Assembly (NCBI GenBank): GCA_951799405.1
Contig: OX637352.1
Location: 13,836,820 to 13,900,819 of the forward strand
Origin: Agapetus fuscipes
Lineage: Eukaryota > Arthropoda > Insecta > Trichoptera > Glossosomatidae
Reading direction: 5' to 3'
Length of the DNA: 64,000 nt
How positions within the stretch are numbered: the stretch's first letter is position 1; each line of letters begins with the position of its first letter. A program made the translations under genes and the position numbers. This document shows positions 23,301-33,618 of the stretch, piece by piece. The notes under the pieces were generated by a model. The model worked only from the letters and a program-made list of their open reading frames with translations, was not told where the DNA came from and did not search any database.

Positions 23301-26300
23301 CCTCCAGAGTCATAATTTTCTTCATACAGGCTCTTCTTTTATTATGACTCTGGATATTCCATTCATTCGCAATTTCGGATATTTGGTCCATCCATACCTT
23401 TCTCGGTCTTCCTCTACCACGACATCCATCTATTCTACCAACATATACTTTCTTCGTCAGTCTTTCCTCATTCATTTTCTCCATATGCCCAAACCATCTT
23501 AACAAACTTCTTTTAATCTTCACTTTCACACTTTCTCTTGCACCACATTCTTCTCTTACAAAATCATTCCTCACCCTGTCACTCCGTTTTTTCCCAATCA
23601 TACTTCTTAGAAAGTCCATTTCAACAGTATGGACTTTACTAATTTCACTTTCATTCACCGTCCAGGCCTCGCTTCCATACATCAAGGTGGGTAAAAGTAT
23701 GCCACTGCGTACCGCCAATCGAGCATTTTTAGATATGTTTTGATTTTTGGCGATACAAGCTGTGGCACCCAGTACACACCTGCCCTTCATTACTCTTCTT
23801 TCAAATTCACCGGTCATTCTTCCATCTTTTTCAAATTACTTCCCAGGTATACAAACTCATTTACGACATCAACATTCATTCCATTAATTTTAAATTCATA
23901 ATTCATACTTTCATCATCTCTTTCAAAAATCAATACTTTCGTCTTACTTGCATTCAACTTCAGATGGTTACCTAACAAAGCTTCATTCAATCTAGAGAGC
24001 ATTGTTTGCAATTCCACTGCTGAATCAGATACAAGAACTGCATCATCTGCATACAGTAGAACACTCACTTTGCTCTCTCCTATCATCAATCCACAATCAT
24101 TAAGTCTAGCATCTCTGACACACTTGTCCATGACTATGTTAAATAGCCATGGACTCATCACACATCCTTGCCTCACACCCTTATAAACTTCAAACCACTC
24201 GCTATACTCACCATCAATACGAACACATGCTGTACTATTTTCATAGTTTGCATGCACCTAGGAGAGCCCCATTCACTCCGTATGCTTTCAAAACATCCCA
24301 TAACATACCTCTGTCTACTGAGTCAAAAGCCTTTTCCAGATCTACAAAGGCCGTGAACAGCTTTCGCCTCACCGACAATTGTTTTTCAACAAGTTGTCGT
24401 AGAGTAAAAATCTGATCAACACAGCCTCTACCGGCCATAAAGCCGGACTGTATATCGGAAACCCATACTGTAAAAAATGGTTCACTTTGCCAATGTCACC
24501 CCTGTTTCAGGGAAGGACGGCAAGAGTTGCAGGGCTTATGTTCATTTGAGATAGGGTTTTTATAATGTAGGTCCACATGCGGCATGTGTTAGCGCGAAAT
24601 TATACATGTCTGCTTGTGGGAATGCATTTAATATAAATCTTAAATGATATATATCCTTGCAGCTTAGATTAGATTAGATAATAATAAAGATAGGTAAATA
24701 ACTCAAAAATTGAGAAAATCAAGATTTTGTAATAAAACGCAAGAACAATGCGAGAAGAATAGGTAGAATGCGACAGCCGTTCAATTTGGACGAATATGAC
24801 CGAGATAAAACATCGGTCGCCTATTTCATCCCATACAAGTTGTACTGGTTGTCTGAACTTCAAACGTGATTTCCCAACATTCTTATTTTTTAAGTTATTT
24901 CTCTTTATTATTAAGCGTGCGACATGTGGAGCTTAGTTGCGTTTTTTTTTATGAAATTGAACCCGTAAATCATAATGATATGCTCATATCTTTGATTTCA
25001 GAGACTGCAACTTTAGTATGTCGGGCTTGAAGCACTCAGTGTTGAAATGTCTTTTCATGAAGGAAAAAGAACACAGTAAGTACATGGTTTGAACTTTCTT
25101 TCTATCTATAATCTAAGCTGCAAAGATATGTTAACATTTATGTCTCATATTAAATGCATGCCCACAGACAGACACATGTAGGTTCGCGCCTACACATTCT
25201 GCATGTGTGCATGCAAATAAGCAAAACCTCACATGAACATAAACCTTGCAACTCTTGCCGCAGTTCCCTGAACGGGGTGGCATTGGCAAAAGTGAACCGA
25301 TTTTTACAACACGGGTGGTCAGCCTCATACCAACCTATCAGTCAAGGAGCCCTCAATGACGGTTAATACTTGAGGGTTGTTTTCTGGGATCTGTTGCTGT
25401 GGTCCTTCGGAACTGGAACTACTGAAGTAGGTATATAATATTTTTTCATCTTTTGTGTTCTTATTCACAAAAAAGCTGGAATGCTTTTTTTCCAACTATA
25501 AAAAATATAAATTTTTCACAGCATCAAACTGTTGCTTGAAATTGTTCTACCTGGTTTTGACCATGGTAACTAAACTAAGCTACACATATAGTGTAATTTC
25601 TTACCGCGTCATGCATATGTTGTAATTTCTTTCCACATGCGAACGGTTTTGCATGTGGCTAGTGAAACCTATTTCTTTTTACAGGAAAGGGGGCCGGCCT
25701 TACGCCAACCACTTCCAGTTGAAGTGGGGGTTTCCCAGCTCCCGAGTAACTCACTCACAGTATACTATACTAGAGGCGGACACACACACACACATAAGCA
25801 TGCCACACAATCGGGCTCATGAATTCATAACAATACTGAAGCTAAAGATGTGGGGCCTAAAAGTGTGTTATGTTTTTAGAAATAGGAGCAGATGGAGTGA
25901 TCCCGGAGGTGTATGACTTGTGCGCGGCCTTCCAGTTGGCCATCTCCCGCCACTTGTGTCACAGAACTCAGCGGGCCATGGCTTACGCGGCAGACAGACA
26001 ACTCATCCCTGAAGACAAGCAAACTCTGGTAAAGGAGATTTATAAATATAGACGGTTCCAAATATTCATGTTTGAGATGGTTCAGGCATCTACAAAGAAT
26101 GGATGATGAACGACAGACAAAAGGAGTGTACAAAAGGAATGTCAAGGTGAGCATGAAAGGGGAAGACTGAGAAAAGAATGGATACATCAAATGAGCAAAA
26201 TTGCAAATGACGGAAATCTGCAGAGTGAGAAAAGGAGAAATAAATGATGAACCTGAATGTGATGAAAGAAGTGTGCATAGACGGATCAATATAGTGACAC

Positions 26301-29300
26301 ATATGCGGAGGTACTGGCCAGCCTTAGCAGAATAGCGGCTTGACAAGTTGCCGTCCTTCAAGACTAGTTGATATTAACCTTTATCACCCTGGGTATCTAA
26401 AAATTACACATGGTCCGAAGTGGGGTACCGGAGGACCCCAGCTACTTTTCATACAAAATAATCATAAGGAAGAGAGCCCGCCAGACGTGCGTTTCGCTCC
26501 GCACACGCCGTCGGAATGACGCAAATAGTACAAACTCAACCAGTGTTTCCTAAGCGGTGGAAGAGAATTTAAAATAAACATTTCTATAATAATTTTTATT
26601 TCATTTTCAATTGTATAATAGTGAAATATGCAACATAGGAAATTAAAAAAAAACATAAATAAAGTTAAAATCAAAAAAACATAAATACAATTTTTCAAGT
26701 TATGTACAATAGTGTTGAGAAATATCAAGCGAAGGCATCTTTTATTATCTGGGCGTAGTTTATATCTGCAACAAATTAACGAATGGTTTGTTATTTATTT
26801 AAATACTCTAAATCTAAATCTAAGATGCAAATATATATTAAAATTTACAATCCACATCTTATACACCCACAAAAGTAAACATACATAGGATTTTCGCGCA
26901 TACAAATACAATTTCAAATGTGTCTACAGTAGGACTTTGCCGCCTTTCCTTGAAGCAGGGGTGGCATTGACATAATTGAAACATTTTTTTTACAGTATGC
27001 AGATTCAGATTCATCAGACTCAGATTCAATAATATCTCCGACTTCAGAATCATCCGAATTACACAATTCGAATTCTAAGTCACTGTCAATAACTTCGTCA
27101 TCACTAACGTCTTGCAATTTTTCTATTTCTTCATATGTATTTTTTCTAGCCATTTTCTAGAGAGAGAAAAAAATCAAATGTTTGGCACATATCACAAAGG
27201 AAAAACAATATACCTATTCAGAAAAAAAAACAACGAACTTACCTTTCTCTCCACAAAAATATATTTATTTTATATTTGTAAAATATTATAGAACGTTTTG
27301 GGAACCACAGGAATGACAGGACTGTTCCACTCGCTTACCCAGAAACGACGGAGTAAAGTCGTCAGCGGACAATATAGTTGACTCTCTTCCGCACAGCTGT
27401 GACGCGGTAAGCCCGCGTAAAAAAGTGAAACAAGTAGCTTATGGGTATCGCCGTCGAAATTTGTACCTTTTGTCTTGTGCGTGTGTCCCCTAATGATTTT
27501 CAGCTTTTTCATAAAAACTGGTGATCTCTACTGAATTCTAAAATTATCAGAGTAAAGTAAGTAAAAAGCGTATCGAAATACAAAAAAAGACTGCAAAAAG
27601 CATTAAGTGGCGATGTAATTAAAAAATAAAACAAAAACGCCTTTTTTCCATTCCCATACAAATTTTACATGTCCGCAACCCGTTTTTGACCCTTTGATGG
27701 CATGATACGATCAAAATAGTCAAACGTTTTTAAAGTTGAGTATTTTTGCATATACCTTAGTAACGTATCTTTCATTTTCTGTACTAGCCACAATAATATT
27801 TACTTATTTAAACACGAAATATTGATTGCTAAGGGTTGTCTCCATTTTTGGCTCCGAAATTTTTCTTTTAGTATGTTACCAATTCCATTGGAACTGACAA
27901 AAATCTTGCAATCCTAAGTATTTGTTCACGTATGGTAACTCTTTGATGCAGTGTGGACAACACAAGAAAACTCATTCGATACCTTCATTTTCTTCTGAGA
28001 ACGTTTACATTAGACTCGGGAATTTGTCGTGAGTGTTTTGAGTGGAAGTTAGCTTGGCATTATTAAGGTATGTATTCGAATATATTGTCAGTTGTATATT
28101 TTTTACTTAGATCCATTAATTCTTCTAATGATTGTATGTTTTTATCATTGCTGACAGTATTATTTTTCAAATGGCACAAGTTTAAGGTAATGTCGGGCGG
28201 TTTTTTATTTACAATCTTTACTGTATGTTACCATATTAAGGTGTATTCACGTAGGTTTAAAAAAATACACCTACTTACCGTTAATTTATGGTTGACTAAC
28301 AAATAACATTTACGTACCTAATTGAAACATAAAACTATCTAATCAACCTTACTACATGTTATTAATATTTTAAATGCACCGTTTGATGTTTGTTATTCAA
28401 AATAGCAAAAAGGTTTATTCCGTGATCTGTGGGCTAAACGGATTAAATAAAATTTGGACCACAGAGGTACCTAATTTTTATATCGGTGCTGGATACTGTG
28501 AAAAATGTACGCAAAAAAACCATTGCCTATCTATCTAAATCTATGATAATCTATAATCTAAGTTACAAAAATATATATTGCATTTAAGACTTAAACATGC
28601 TGCATGTGAACCTACAATATAAAACCCAATCTCAAATGAACATAAACCCTGCAACTCTTGCCGACCTTACCTGACACAATGGTAACATTGGTAAAGTGAA
28701 CCATTTTTTACAGTATGAGTGGTCAGCTTCATACTAACCTATAAGTCAAGGAAACTTATTGAAATACAATAAACGAACGATTTTAGGTAGTTATTATATG
28801 TGCGTATTCATATTTTTATTAAACATTCATAGACAAACAACATTCATATTTATAGACATTCAAAATGGTGCTCTTATATTTTTACTGAACAGTGTTTACG
28901 AACTGCTATAAAATCTTGTATTCGTCGTCGAAAAAAGAAATGAGATATCGAAATGTAAAAAAACCTAATTTTTCGAACCTGTCCGTCATTTTGAATAGAG
29001 CTTAATTTAACTCACGATGTTTTCGTTTTCTTGAATCTTGCCGGTCGACAGTTATGGTACAAATTTAAACGGCGTTACCCTTATCTCTGGACCGAACACA
29101 CACACAATGGCGCTCCCGCACAAATTCCCGCGCTCCCGCCGCGAGAACATTTGTGACCACGTGATTACTTGAAGGACGCGAATATTTATCAAAAACAATT
29201 ATTTGAAGACTACATGCTTTGAATACTTAAAAACAAAAAATACAGAAATGTTTCTTAGTAGCTTTACGAAGATTACAAAAAGTTTCAATGTTTTTTTGGG

Positions 29301-30434
29301 GTATCTCATATACCCTGCTTCGGCCAGGGAAGGTTAAGTATTTTCTTGAGATCAATATTTGACAGAGCCCTAGCGTAAACAAACTCAAACAAGTAGCGTC
29401 CGTCTGTGAACTGTCGATCAGATTCTTCAGTATTCCCACGGAGCACCTACAGATGCTTTGTGGATCCTTAAGGCTACGTGGAATACACTTTGAGTATGGC
29501 TGCACTAGTGCCTGGGGACTGGTCCATGCTAAGGTTGAACGCAACTAAGCTACACATATAGTGTAACTTCTTGCCGCGTTATCCCCGAAGAAGTCGTATG
29601 TGGTGAGTGGTACCTATTTATTTCAACAGGTAAGGGAGCCAGCCTTCCGCCAACCACTTCGGATAAAGTGGGGGTTTCCCAGCTCATGAGGGGGCTAGTA
29701 CTCATTTCTTGTGAAGGCTGAGTAAACCTTGTCGGTATTTTATTTTGGGGTTAGAAATAAACACCAAAACGGGAAATCATTTCTGACACCCTCGGTGGGG
29801 TTCAAACCCGAGCTCACGGCATGGAATGTAAGCACTCTACCAACTGCGCTATCGACCGGACTATAAATTATATCTATAATCTAAGTTGCAAGGATATATT
29901 CATTTAAAGCTCTCAAATGCATGCTCACTAATAAACACGTGTAGTTCGCGCTTACAAATGCTGAATGTGTACTTACAAATAAAACCCAAACCTCAAATGA
30001 ACATAAGCCCTACAACTTTTGGCGACCTTCCCTGACACAGGGGTGACATTGGCAAAGTGAACCATTTTTTACAGTATGGCTGGTCAGCCTCATACCATCC
30101 TATAAGTCAAGGACACCGAGCTTAATGTAGAAATTTCTTCCAGGTTGTGTCAGGAGGAGTGGCCTGCAGCAATTTCATAGCCAAAGCCCTGCAGAAGATC
30201 TGTGATGGCACCGGCTACTCTCTGGTGAGACCGCAGCCCAAGCTCTGCACCGACAACGGAGTCATGATTGCCTGGAACGGGGTGGAGCGCTGGAGACGAG
30301 GAATTGGAGTGTACGATGACTTCAGCCAGCTGGATATAGAAGCCAAGTCTCCGCTGGGGACCAGCATTATCAAGGATGTGATATACAGCGACATCAAGTG
30401 TAAATGGATCAAATTAAACAATATGTATGATTGA
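17333..30434 (+). CDS. OSGEPL1: Mitochondrial tRNA threonylcarbamoyladenosine transferase
   Basis: OSGEPL1 (Qri7/TsaD family) transfers threonylcarbamoyl to A37 of ANN-decoding mitochondrial tRNAs. Eight exons: 17333-17580, 19441-19574, 20142-20257, 21959-22096, 22460-22593, 25002-25075, 25880-26028 and 30144-30434 (TGA); 427 residues against about 414 in human. The N-terminus is basic and lacks acids, as expected of a mitochondrial presequence. Family motifs follow: [15 protein letters not shown], the metal-binding [51 protein letters not shown] and [10 protein letters not shown]. Seven of the eight donors are GT; intron 2 begins GC (CCAG/gcaagc at 19575), and only this site keeps the frame into exon 3 (GLSLSLLAG). 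Introns are loaded with LINE-A and SINE copies, including a 4.1-kb last intron holding a piggyBac-like element. Confidence 0.95.
17690..17840 (+). mobile_element. SINE-D copy
   Basis: The tRNA-like head has a box A-like GGCCAAGAGGGCTGATC and box B GGTTCGATCCCC, then GACTTTAACTTTGACCCTGG. Antisense relatives lie at 34064-34172, 61248-61345 and 62753-62888. Confidence 0.7.
17996..18637. mobile_element. piggyBac-like MITE (possible)
   Basis: The block is bounded by TTAA on both sides, with ends CCTTTTCGATT and (inverted) CCCTTTGGCTGC. Near the right end an internal repeat TAGATGCCAGCCGCACTG / ATGCATGCCAGCCGCAGCC is seen. TTAA plus CCYTTT ends fit piggyBac elements, but the terminal match is short. 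18638-19017 shows no gene. Confidence 0.4.
19018..19225 (+). mobile_element. SINE-C, head missing
   Basis: Body and tail of SINE-C from AGCACAAAAAAAAACATTTTC-type sequence through CTGGGTCTTGCTTGAGAATT to AAATCATCCTAATATTATTA. It lies in OSGEPL1 intron 1, about 215 bp before exon 2. Confidence 0.75.
19817..20070 (-). mobile_element. LINE-A 3' end
   Basis: Near-complete 3' region, from AATCTAAGCTGCAAAGATAT to CCTATAAGTCAAGGAA. It ends about 70 bp before OSGEPL1 exon 3. Confidence 0.85.
20320..20560 (-). pseudogene. LINE C-terminal remnant
   Basis: The - strand reads [17 protein letters not shown] preceded by [10 protein letters not shown], the pattern (FGDRAF-x-VAAP-x-WN) of CR1-type LINE reverse-transcriptase tails. 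It lies in OSGEPL1 intron 3. Confidence 0.65.
20784..20975. repeat. 32-bp tandem repeat, 6 copies, within repeat K
   Basis: Units start at 20784, 20816, 20848, 20880, 20912 and 20944 and consist of GTTCATCAACACAACTTTTC plus AGTCACACAACA. They lie inside a wider region (20640-21420) of repeat K words; the right part (21240-21420) carries the same words on the opposite strand. The short ORFs read through the array in three frames are an artefact of the repeat. Confidence 0.85.
21095..21246. mobile_element. 152-bp MITE with GGGGCCGTCCAT ends
   Basis: Inverted ends GGGGCCGTCCATAAATTACG and GGGGCTGTCCATATATTACG are flanked by TAT on both sides. Two C-runs (CCCCCCCC) form internal landmarks. It sits between the two oppositely oriented repeat K blocks in OSGEPL1 intron 3. 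Confidence 0.75.
21523..21775 (-). mobile_element. LINE-A 3' end with tail
   Basis: Complete 3' region with a two-unit TAGAT-type tail (TCTAATCTAATCTAAG on the + strand) and the terminal CCTGTAAGTCAAGCAAC. OSGEPL1 intron 3. Confidence 0.85.
22876..24458 (-). mobile_element. LINE-A with reverse transcriptase, 5'-truncated
   Basis: This is the most informative LINE-A copy. On the - strand, 24438-24241 encodes RT motif A ([13 protein letters not shown]), 24257-23814 the block [14 protein letters not shown] and the catalytic [12 protein letters not shown], and 23817-23239 the C-terminal part with [15 protein letters not shown] and [14 protein letters not shown]. The three pieces are in different frames, so at least two frameshifts disable it. 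The conserved 3' region of the family follows at 23140-22876 and ends in the TAGAT-type tail, proving the short dispersed copies are 3' ends of this LINE. No endonuclease domain remains. Confidence 0.85.
24465..24678 (+). mobile_element. LINE-A 3' end, sense orientation
   Basis: Starts inside the family at CATACTGTAAAAAATGGTTC and ends with CAGCTTAGATTAGATTAGAT. It abuts the 5'-truncated end of the larger LINE-A copy head to head. Confidence 0.85.
24679..24922. mobile_element. MITE M2, left end lost
   Basis: Matches the opposite-strand MITE at 39599-39846 over its whole interior (CATCGGTCGCC, ATACAAGTTGTACTGG). The right inverted end ATAACTCGA-like/TTAAGCGTGCGA survives; the left end is replaced by the LINE-A tail. 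Confidence 0.75.
25102..25350 (-). mobile_element. LINE-A 3' end
   Basis: Complete but divergent copy (CCGCAGTTCCCTGAACGGGG in place of the usual CCTGAAACAGG block). It begins 27 bp after OSGEPL1 exon 6. 25378-25425 holds a repeat H fragment. Confidence 0.8.
25571..25748 (-). mobile_element. SINE-B, head missing
   Basis: Reverse-oriented SINE-B 3' part, from TAAGCTACACATATAGTGTA to GGGGTTTCCCAGCTCCCGAG. It ends about 130 bp before OSGEPL1 exon 7. Confidence 0.75.
26812..27000 (-). mobile_element. LINE-A 3' end, diverged
   Basis: Opens with AAATCTAAATCTAAGATGCA and keeps CAGGGGTGGCATTG; several gaps. It interrupts the transposase-like fragment. Confidence 0.7.
27001..27153 (-). pseudogene. 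piggyBac-like transposase N-terminal fragment
   Basis: About 51 codons, starting [20 protein letters not shown] and continuing with acidic SD/DSE-rich sequence. Such acidic N-termini with EEIEKL precede the DDE domain in piggyBac-type transposases. The frame runs into a LINE-A copy at 27000, so the catalytic domain is gone. Confidence 0.4.
28545..28756 (-). mobile_element. LINE-A 3' end
   Basis: From TAATCTATAATCTAAGTTAC to CCTATAAGTCAAGGAAAC with an internal deletion. Its flanks 27154-28540 and 28757-29330 are AT-rich and show no gene. Confidence 0.8.
29541..29860 (-). mobile_element. SINE-B, near full length
   Basis: Runs on the + strand from GCAACTAAGCTACACATATA to the antisense tRNA head (CAACTGCGCTATCGACCGGA, box B in GGGGTTCAAACCC). 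It is directly followed by LINE-A at 29872. Confidence 0.85.
29872..30113 (-). mobile_element. LINE-A 3' end, ATTCATTT subfamily
   Basis: Complete 3' region of the variant subfamily. It ends 30 bp before the acceptor of the last OSGEPL1 exon. Confidence 0.85.
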
Positions 30435-30489
30435 TAAGCTGGTTTTTTTTATTATGAAAAAGTATTGCATACCATTTTGTAGTGACATA

Positions 30490-31058
30490 CTGTGACACAC
30501 ATATAGTGTGACTTCTTGCTGCAGTCTGCGATGTGGCGAACGGAACCTATTTATTTCAACAGGTAAGCCTTACACACAACTTCAGTTGAAGGGTTTCTGA
30601 GCGCCTAAGGGAGCTGGTACTCTTTCTTGTCAAGGCTGAGTATACCTTGCTGGTATTTTATTTTGGCTTTGAAATAAACACCAAAACGGGAAATCACTTC
30701 TGATACCTTCGGTTGAATTCGAATCCGAGCTTTCGGAACTAAAAGTACAACTAAGCTACACATACTTTTTGCAGCGCTATCCCTGAAGGGTTTTGCATGT
30801 GGCGAGTGGAACATATTTATTTTTACAGAAGGGGGTTGGCCTTACACCAACCACTTCAGTTGAAGTCGAGGTATCCCAGCTCCCGAGGGGGCTGGTACTC
30901 ATTTCTTGTGAAGGCTGAGTAAACCTTGCCGGTATTGTATTTTGGTTTTTAAATAAACACCGAAACTAGAAATCATTTCTAACTCTCTTTGGTGGGATTC
31001 AAACCCAAGCTCTCGGCCTTGAATGCAAGCACTCTAGCAACTGAACTATTGACTGGGC
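30490..31058 (-). mobile_element. Two tandem SINE-B copies
   Basis: One copy covers about 30490-30739 and the next 30749-31058; the second keeps the antisense tRNA-like head (CAACTGAACTATTGACTGGG). They lie just 3' of OSGEPL1 and could fall in its 3' UTR. 31063-31510 is AT-rich with a TTTTCCCTAGCAACCTG word and no gene. Confidence 0.75.
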
Positions 31059-31514
31059 CCAAATCGACAAGACCAATATCAAAATATTAGTTTTATTTTT
31101 CCCTAGCAACCTGCCGGGTGATTTCATGATTTGTTTCTGGTTTACTGTATGAAAAGAAAAAATATGTAAGAATTTTTTGTTTTTTTATTATTATTTGTCA
31201 AGTAATGTAAATAAGTAGTAATGTAAAAATAAAAAAACATATTTTTTCTTCATAAGTTGGTTTAATTTCTCGGGCGCTTTGGATATTATCACAACATCAG
31301 AGTTGTTCTCTTGGTGTGATAACACCGAAAGCACTCAAAAAAAGAAACCAACTTGTGCTGAATAACTTTGTGTTTTATTTTTACATTATTAATTTAAAAT
31401 TAATCTTCACAATGTCAATTCACAAACCCTTACACTTTTACATAAATAATGTTTGCAGGGAAATGGTATTTTATTCTACTGGCAGCATTTGTGTTTTTTC
31501 ATATCAATATATCT

Positions 31515-31705
31515 GGCATGACCACTCACACTGTATAAAATGGTATATTGCCAATGCCACCCATGTTTCACGGAAGGGCGGCAAGAGTTATTACTTTACG
31601 TCCATTTTACACTTGAGTTTTTATTTAGTAGTGCACATGCGGCATGTGTAAGTGCAAACTTACTAAGTCTCCTTGTGGGCATACATTGTACATGAATCCT
31701 AATTA
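31515..31705 (+). mobile_element. LINE-A 3' end, sense, diverged
   Basis: Keeps ATGACCACTCACACTGTA, GCCAATGCCACCCATGTTTC and CACATGCGGCATGTGTAAG. The tail is lost. A second, antisense piece lies at 31925-32093. Confidence 0.7.
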
Positions 31706-32229
31706 TTATTTTTTAAATCGATTTATGAAAAGGAATGCAATTCAGCTATCTATTTTGCCTGGACAGTTTTCCGTCATGCGAAAGCGAATACTTGTGTGCA
31801 TGCAATGACATATTAAGTTAAACCAGGGGCGAAGTTATTGTTGATAGGACACAGCATAAGCGGGGCTCGAACCGGCGTTAATGTCAATAATGCAAATTCG
31901 AGTGCCAATGCCTTATCCCTTCGAACAGTAAGTTTGTGCGTACACATACTGCATGAATGGTTAAAAAATAATAATCAAAATCTCAACTGAACATAAACAT
32001 GAAAACTTTTTCCACACTTTTCTCGAACTAGGTGACATTTGAAACATTTTTACAATATGGATGGTCAGCCTCATAACAGCCTTATAAGTCAAGAACGATA
32101 CCTCTCTACCTAATACACAATATTAATAACAATAATTTTTGCAAGCTACATCTATACAAATCAATTTACATCACAATATTAGGATACAAATGAAATATTT
32201 TTCATGATAATACTCGTACACACACAGCC

Positions 32230-32545
32230 TCATGTTATATTATATCTGAGTAGCCAGTGTGCGCAATGCGGTGCAAGTGCAGAATGCGCACTACAAAGGA
32301 GCTCCTGCCTACCATTAAGCAGAGAAAGCTAATATACTTCGGTCACATTATGAGAAATGAGAAGTGCCGTCTCCTTCATCTTATCATTCAGGGTAAGATT
32401 GAGGCGAGAAGATCTCAGGGACGCCGAAGGACATCGTGGCTGAAGAACCTGCGACAGTGGTTCGGCAGAAGCACCAAGTCCTTATTTCGAGCCGCAGCAT
32501 CAAAAATCAAAATAGCTATGATGATCACCGATCTTCGTTAGAAGT
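32230..32545 (+). pseudogene. LINE reverse-transcriptase C-terminal remnant
   Basis: About 94 codons open, with RKLIYFGHIMRNEKCRLLHL and GRRRTSWLKNLRQWFGRS, the well-known C-terminal signature of a widespread invertebrate endonuclease-reverse transcriptase. The RT core is absent. It lies between OSGEPL1 and BRAP, both of which end toward it. Confidence 0.85.
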
Positions 32546-32799
32546 GGCACAAAAAGAAGCCAGTGCCCCTTGTGTAAAACATTGCATCAACTCACCTCAA
32601 TTACGTAATTCGTATATTTATACATTTTAGATTTACGCAATCGAGGTGAGATTTACAATGCTTCATACTCGTGGCTCTGTTTCCAAATCCGCTCTCTCCA
32701 TTTACAGTGAAAAATGCCTTTTGTATTTTTGTGAAGGGATAAGTAGCCTGCATTCATGTGTATTTTTTTCATTCCTATGCCTGCTAAATTTTGTCAATG

Positions 32800-32985
32800 G
32801 TTATTTTGGTAATGCATTGGACTTGTAATTGAAAGATCTAGGTTTAAATTTCGGCGGAGCACAAAAAATATACCATTTATATTTTCAAACATGCTCTTCG
32901 CCGGGTTAAAAATTCATAAACCTTTACCGAAGACCGGTCACCAAAGGTCCATCCAGGCTTACAGCAACTTATCCCTATCAACAGC
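32800..32985 (+). mobile_element. SINE-C, 3'-truncated
   Basis: Degraded head (GGTAATGCATTGGACTTG) followed by AAAAAATATACCATTTATAT and ACCTTTACCGAAGACCGGTC. Confidence 0.7.
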
Positions 32986-33065
32986 AAAAAAGATTAGGAC
33001 CAATGAACTTTTCAACCCACCAAAGAGCATATTTGAAAATAAAATGATATATTTTTTTGCTCTGT

Positions 33066-33277
33066 AATATCTATAATCCAAGTTGCAAGGATATACTCGT
33101 ATTCATTTAAAGCTCTCAGATGTATGCCCACAAACCAATATGTGTAGTTAGCGCTTACAAATACTGAATGTGTAATTACAAATAAAATCCAAACTTCAAA
33201 TGAACATAAGCCCCACAACTTTTGCCGACCTTCCCTGACACAGGGGTGACATTGGCAAAGTGAACCATTTTTACTAA
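33066..33277 (-). mobile_element. LINE-A 3' end cut by the palindrome
   Basis: ATTCATTT subfamily copy that stops at GTGAACCATTTTTA. The missing last 40 bp of the family (GGGTGGTCAGC...CCTATAAGTC) form the centre of the adjacent palindrome. Confidence 0.8.
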
Positions 33278-33486
33278 ATTTTAAACTAAATTTTATTAGT
33301 GGTTAACAGATTTGTGATTGGAAGTTTATATGTTAATTCGTAGTGGACTTATAGGTTGGTATGAAGCTGACCACCCATACTGTATATGGGTGGTCAGCTT
33401 CATACCAACCTATAAGTCCACTACGAATTAACATATAAACTTCCAATCACAAATCTGTTAATCACTAATAAAATTTAGTTTAAAAT
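33278..33486. repeat. 102-bp-arm palindrome with 5-nt loop
   Basis: Left arm 33278-33379 and right arm 33385-33486 are reverse complements with one visible mismatch (GTGGTTAAC/GTTAATCAC). The loop is CTGTA. The inner 35 bp of each arm are the LINE-A terminal sequence, the outer 65 bp are unrelated flank. It lies 133 bp past the BRAP stop codon and may be transcribed in its 3' UTR. Confidence 0.9.
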
Positions 33487-33618
33487 CCATTTTTTTTATG
33501 AATATGTCAAATGACCAACAAAGAAGATGGTGGGTGAAGAGAAGTAATAAAATAGCTTTGCATGCTTCACATTCGGCAGGTAATGTACAGCTATATTTTT
33601 GAGGTTATGTCTCTGCGT

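Larger units (their letters stand above)
26374..29337 (-). mobile_element. Degenerate piggyBac-like element (possible)
   Basis: TTAA occurs at both limits (26374-26377, 29334-29337). Just inside, TTAACCTTTATCACCCTGG and (inverted) TTAACCTTCCCTGG resemble each other, and both have a subterminal palindromic GGGGTACC...GACCCC or GGGTAT...ATACCCC block after CCGAAG. An acidic transposase-like N-terminus lies inside. Two LINE-A copies are inserted (26812-27000, 28545-28755). Most of the 2.96 kb has no coding sequence I recognise, so this is a tentative outline in the last OSGEPL1 intron. Confidence 0.4.
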
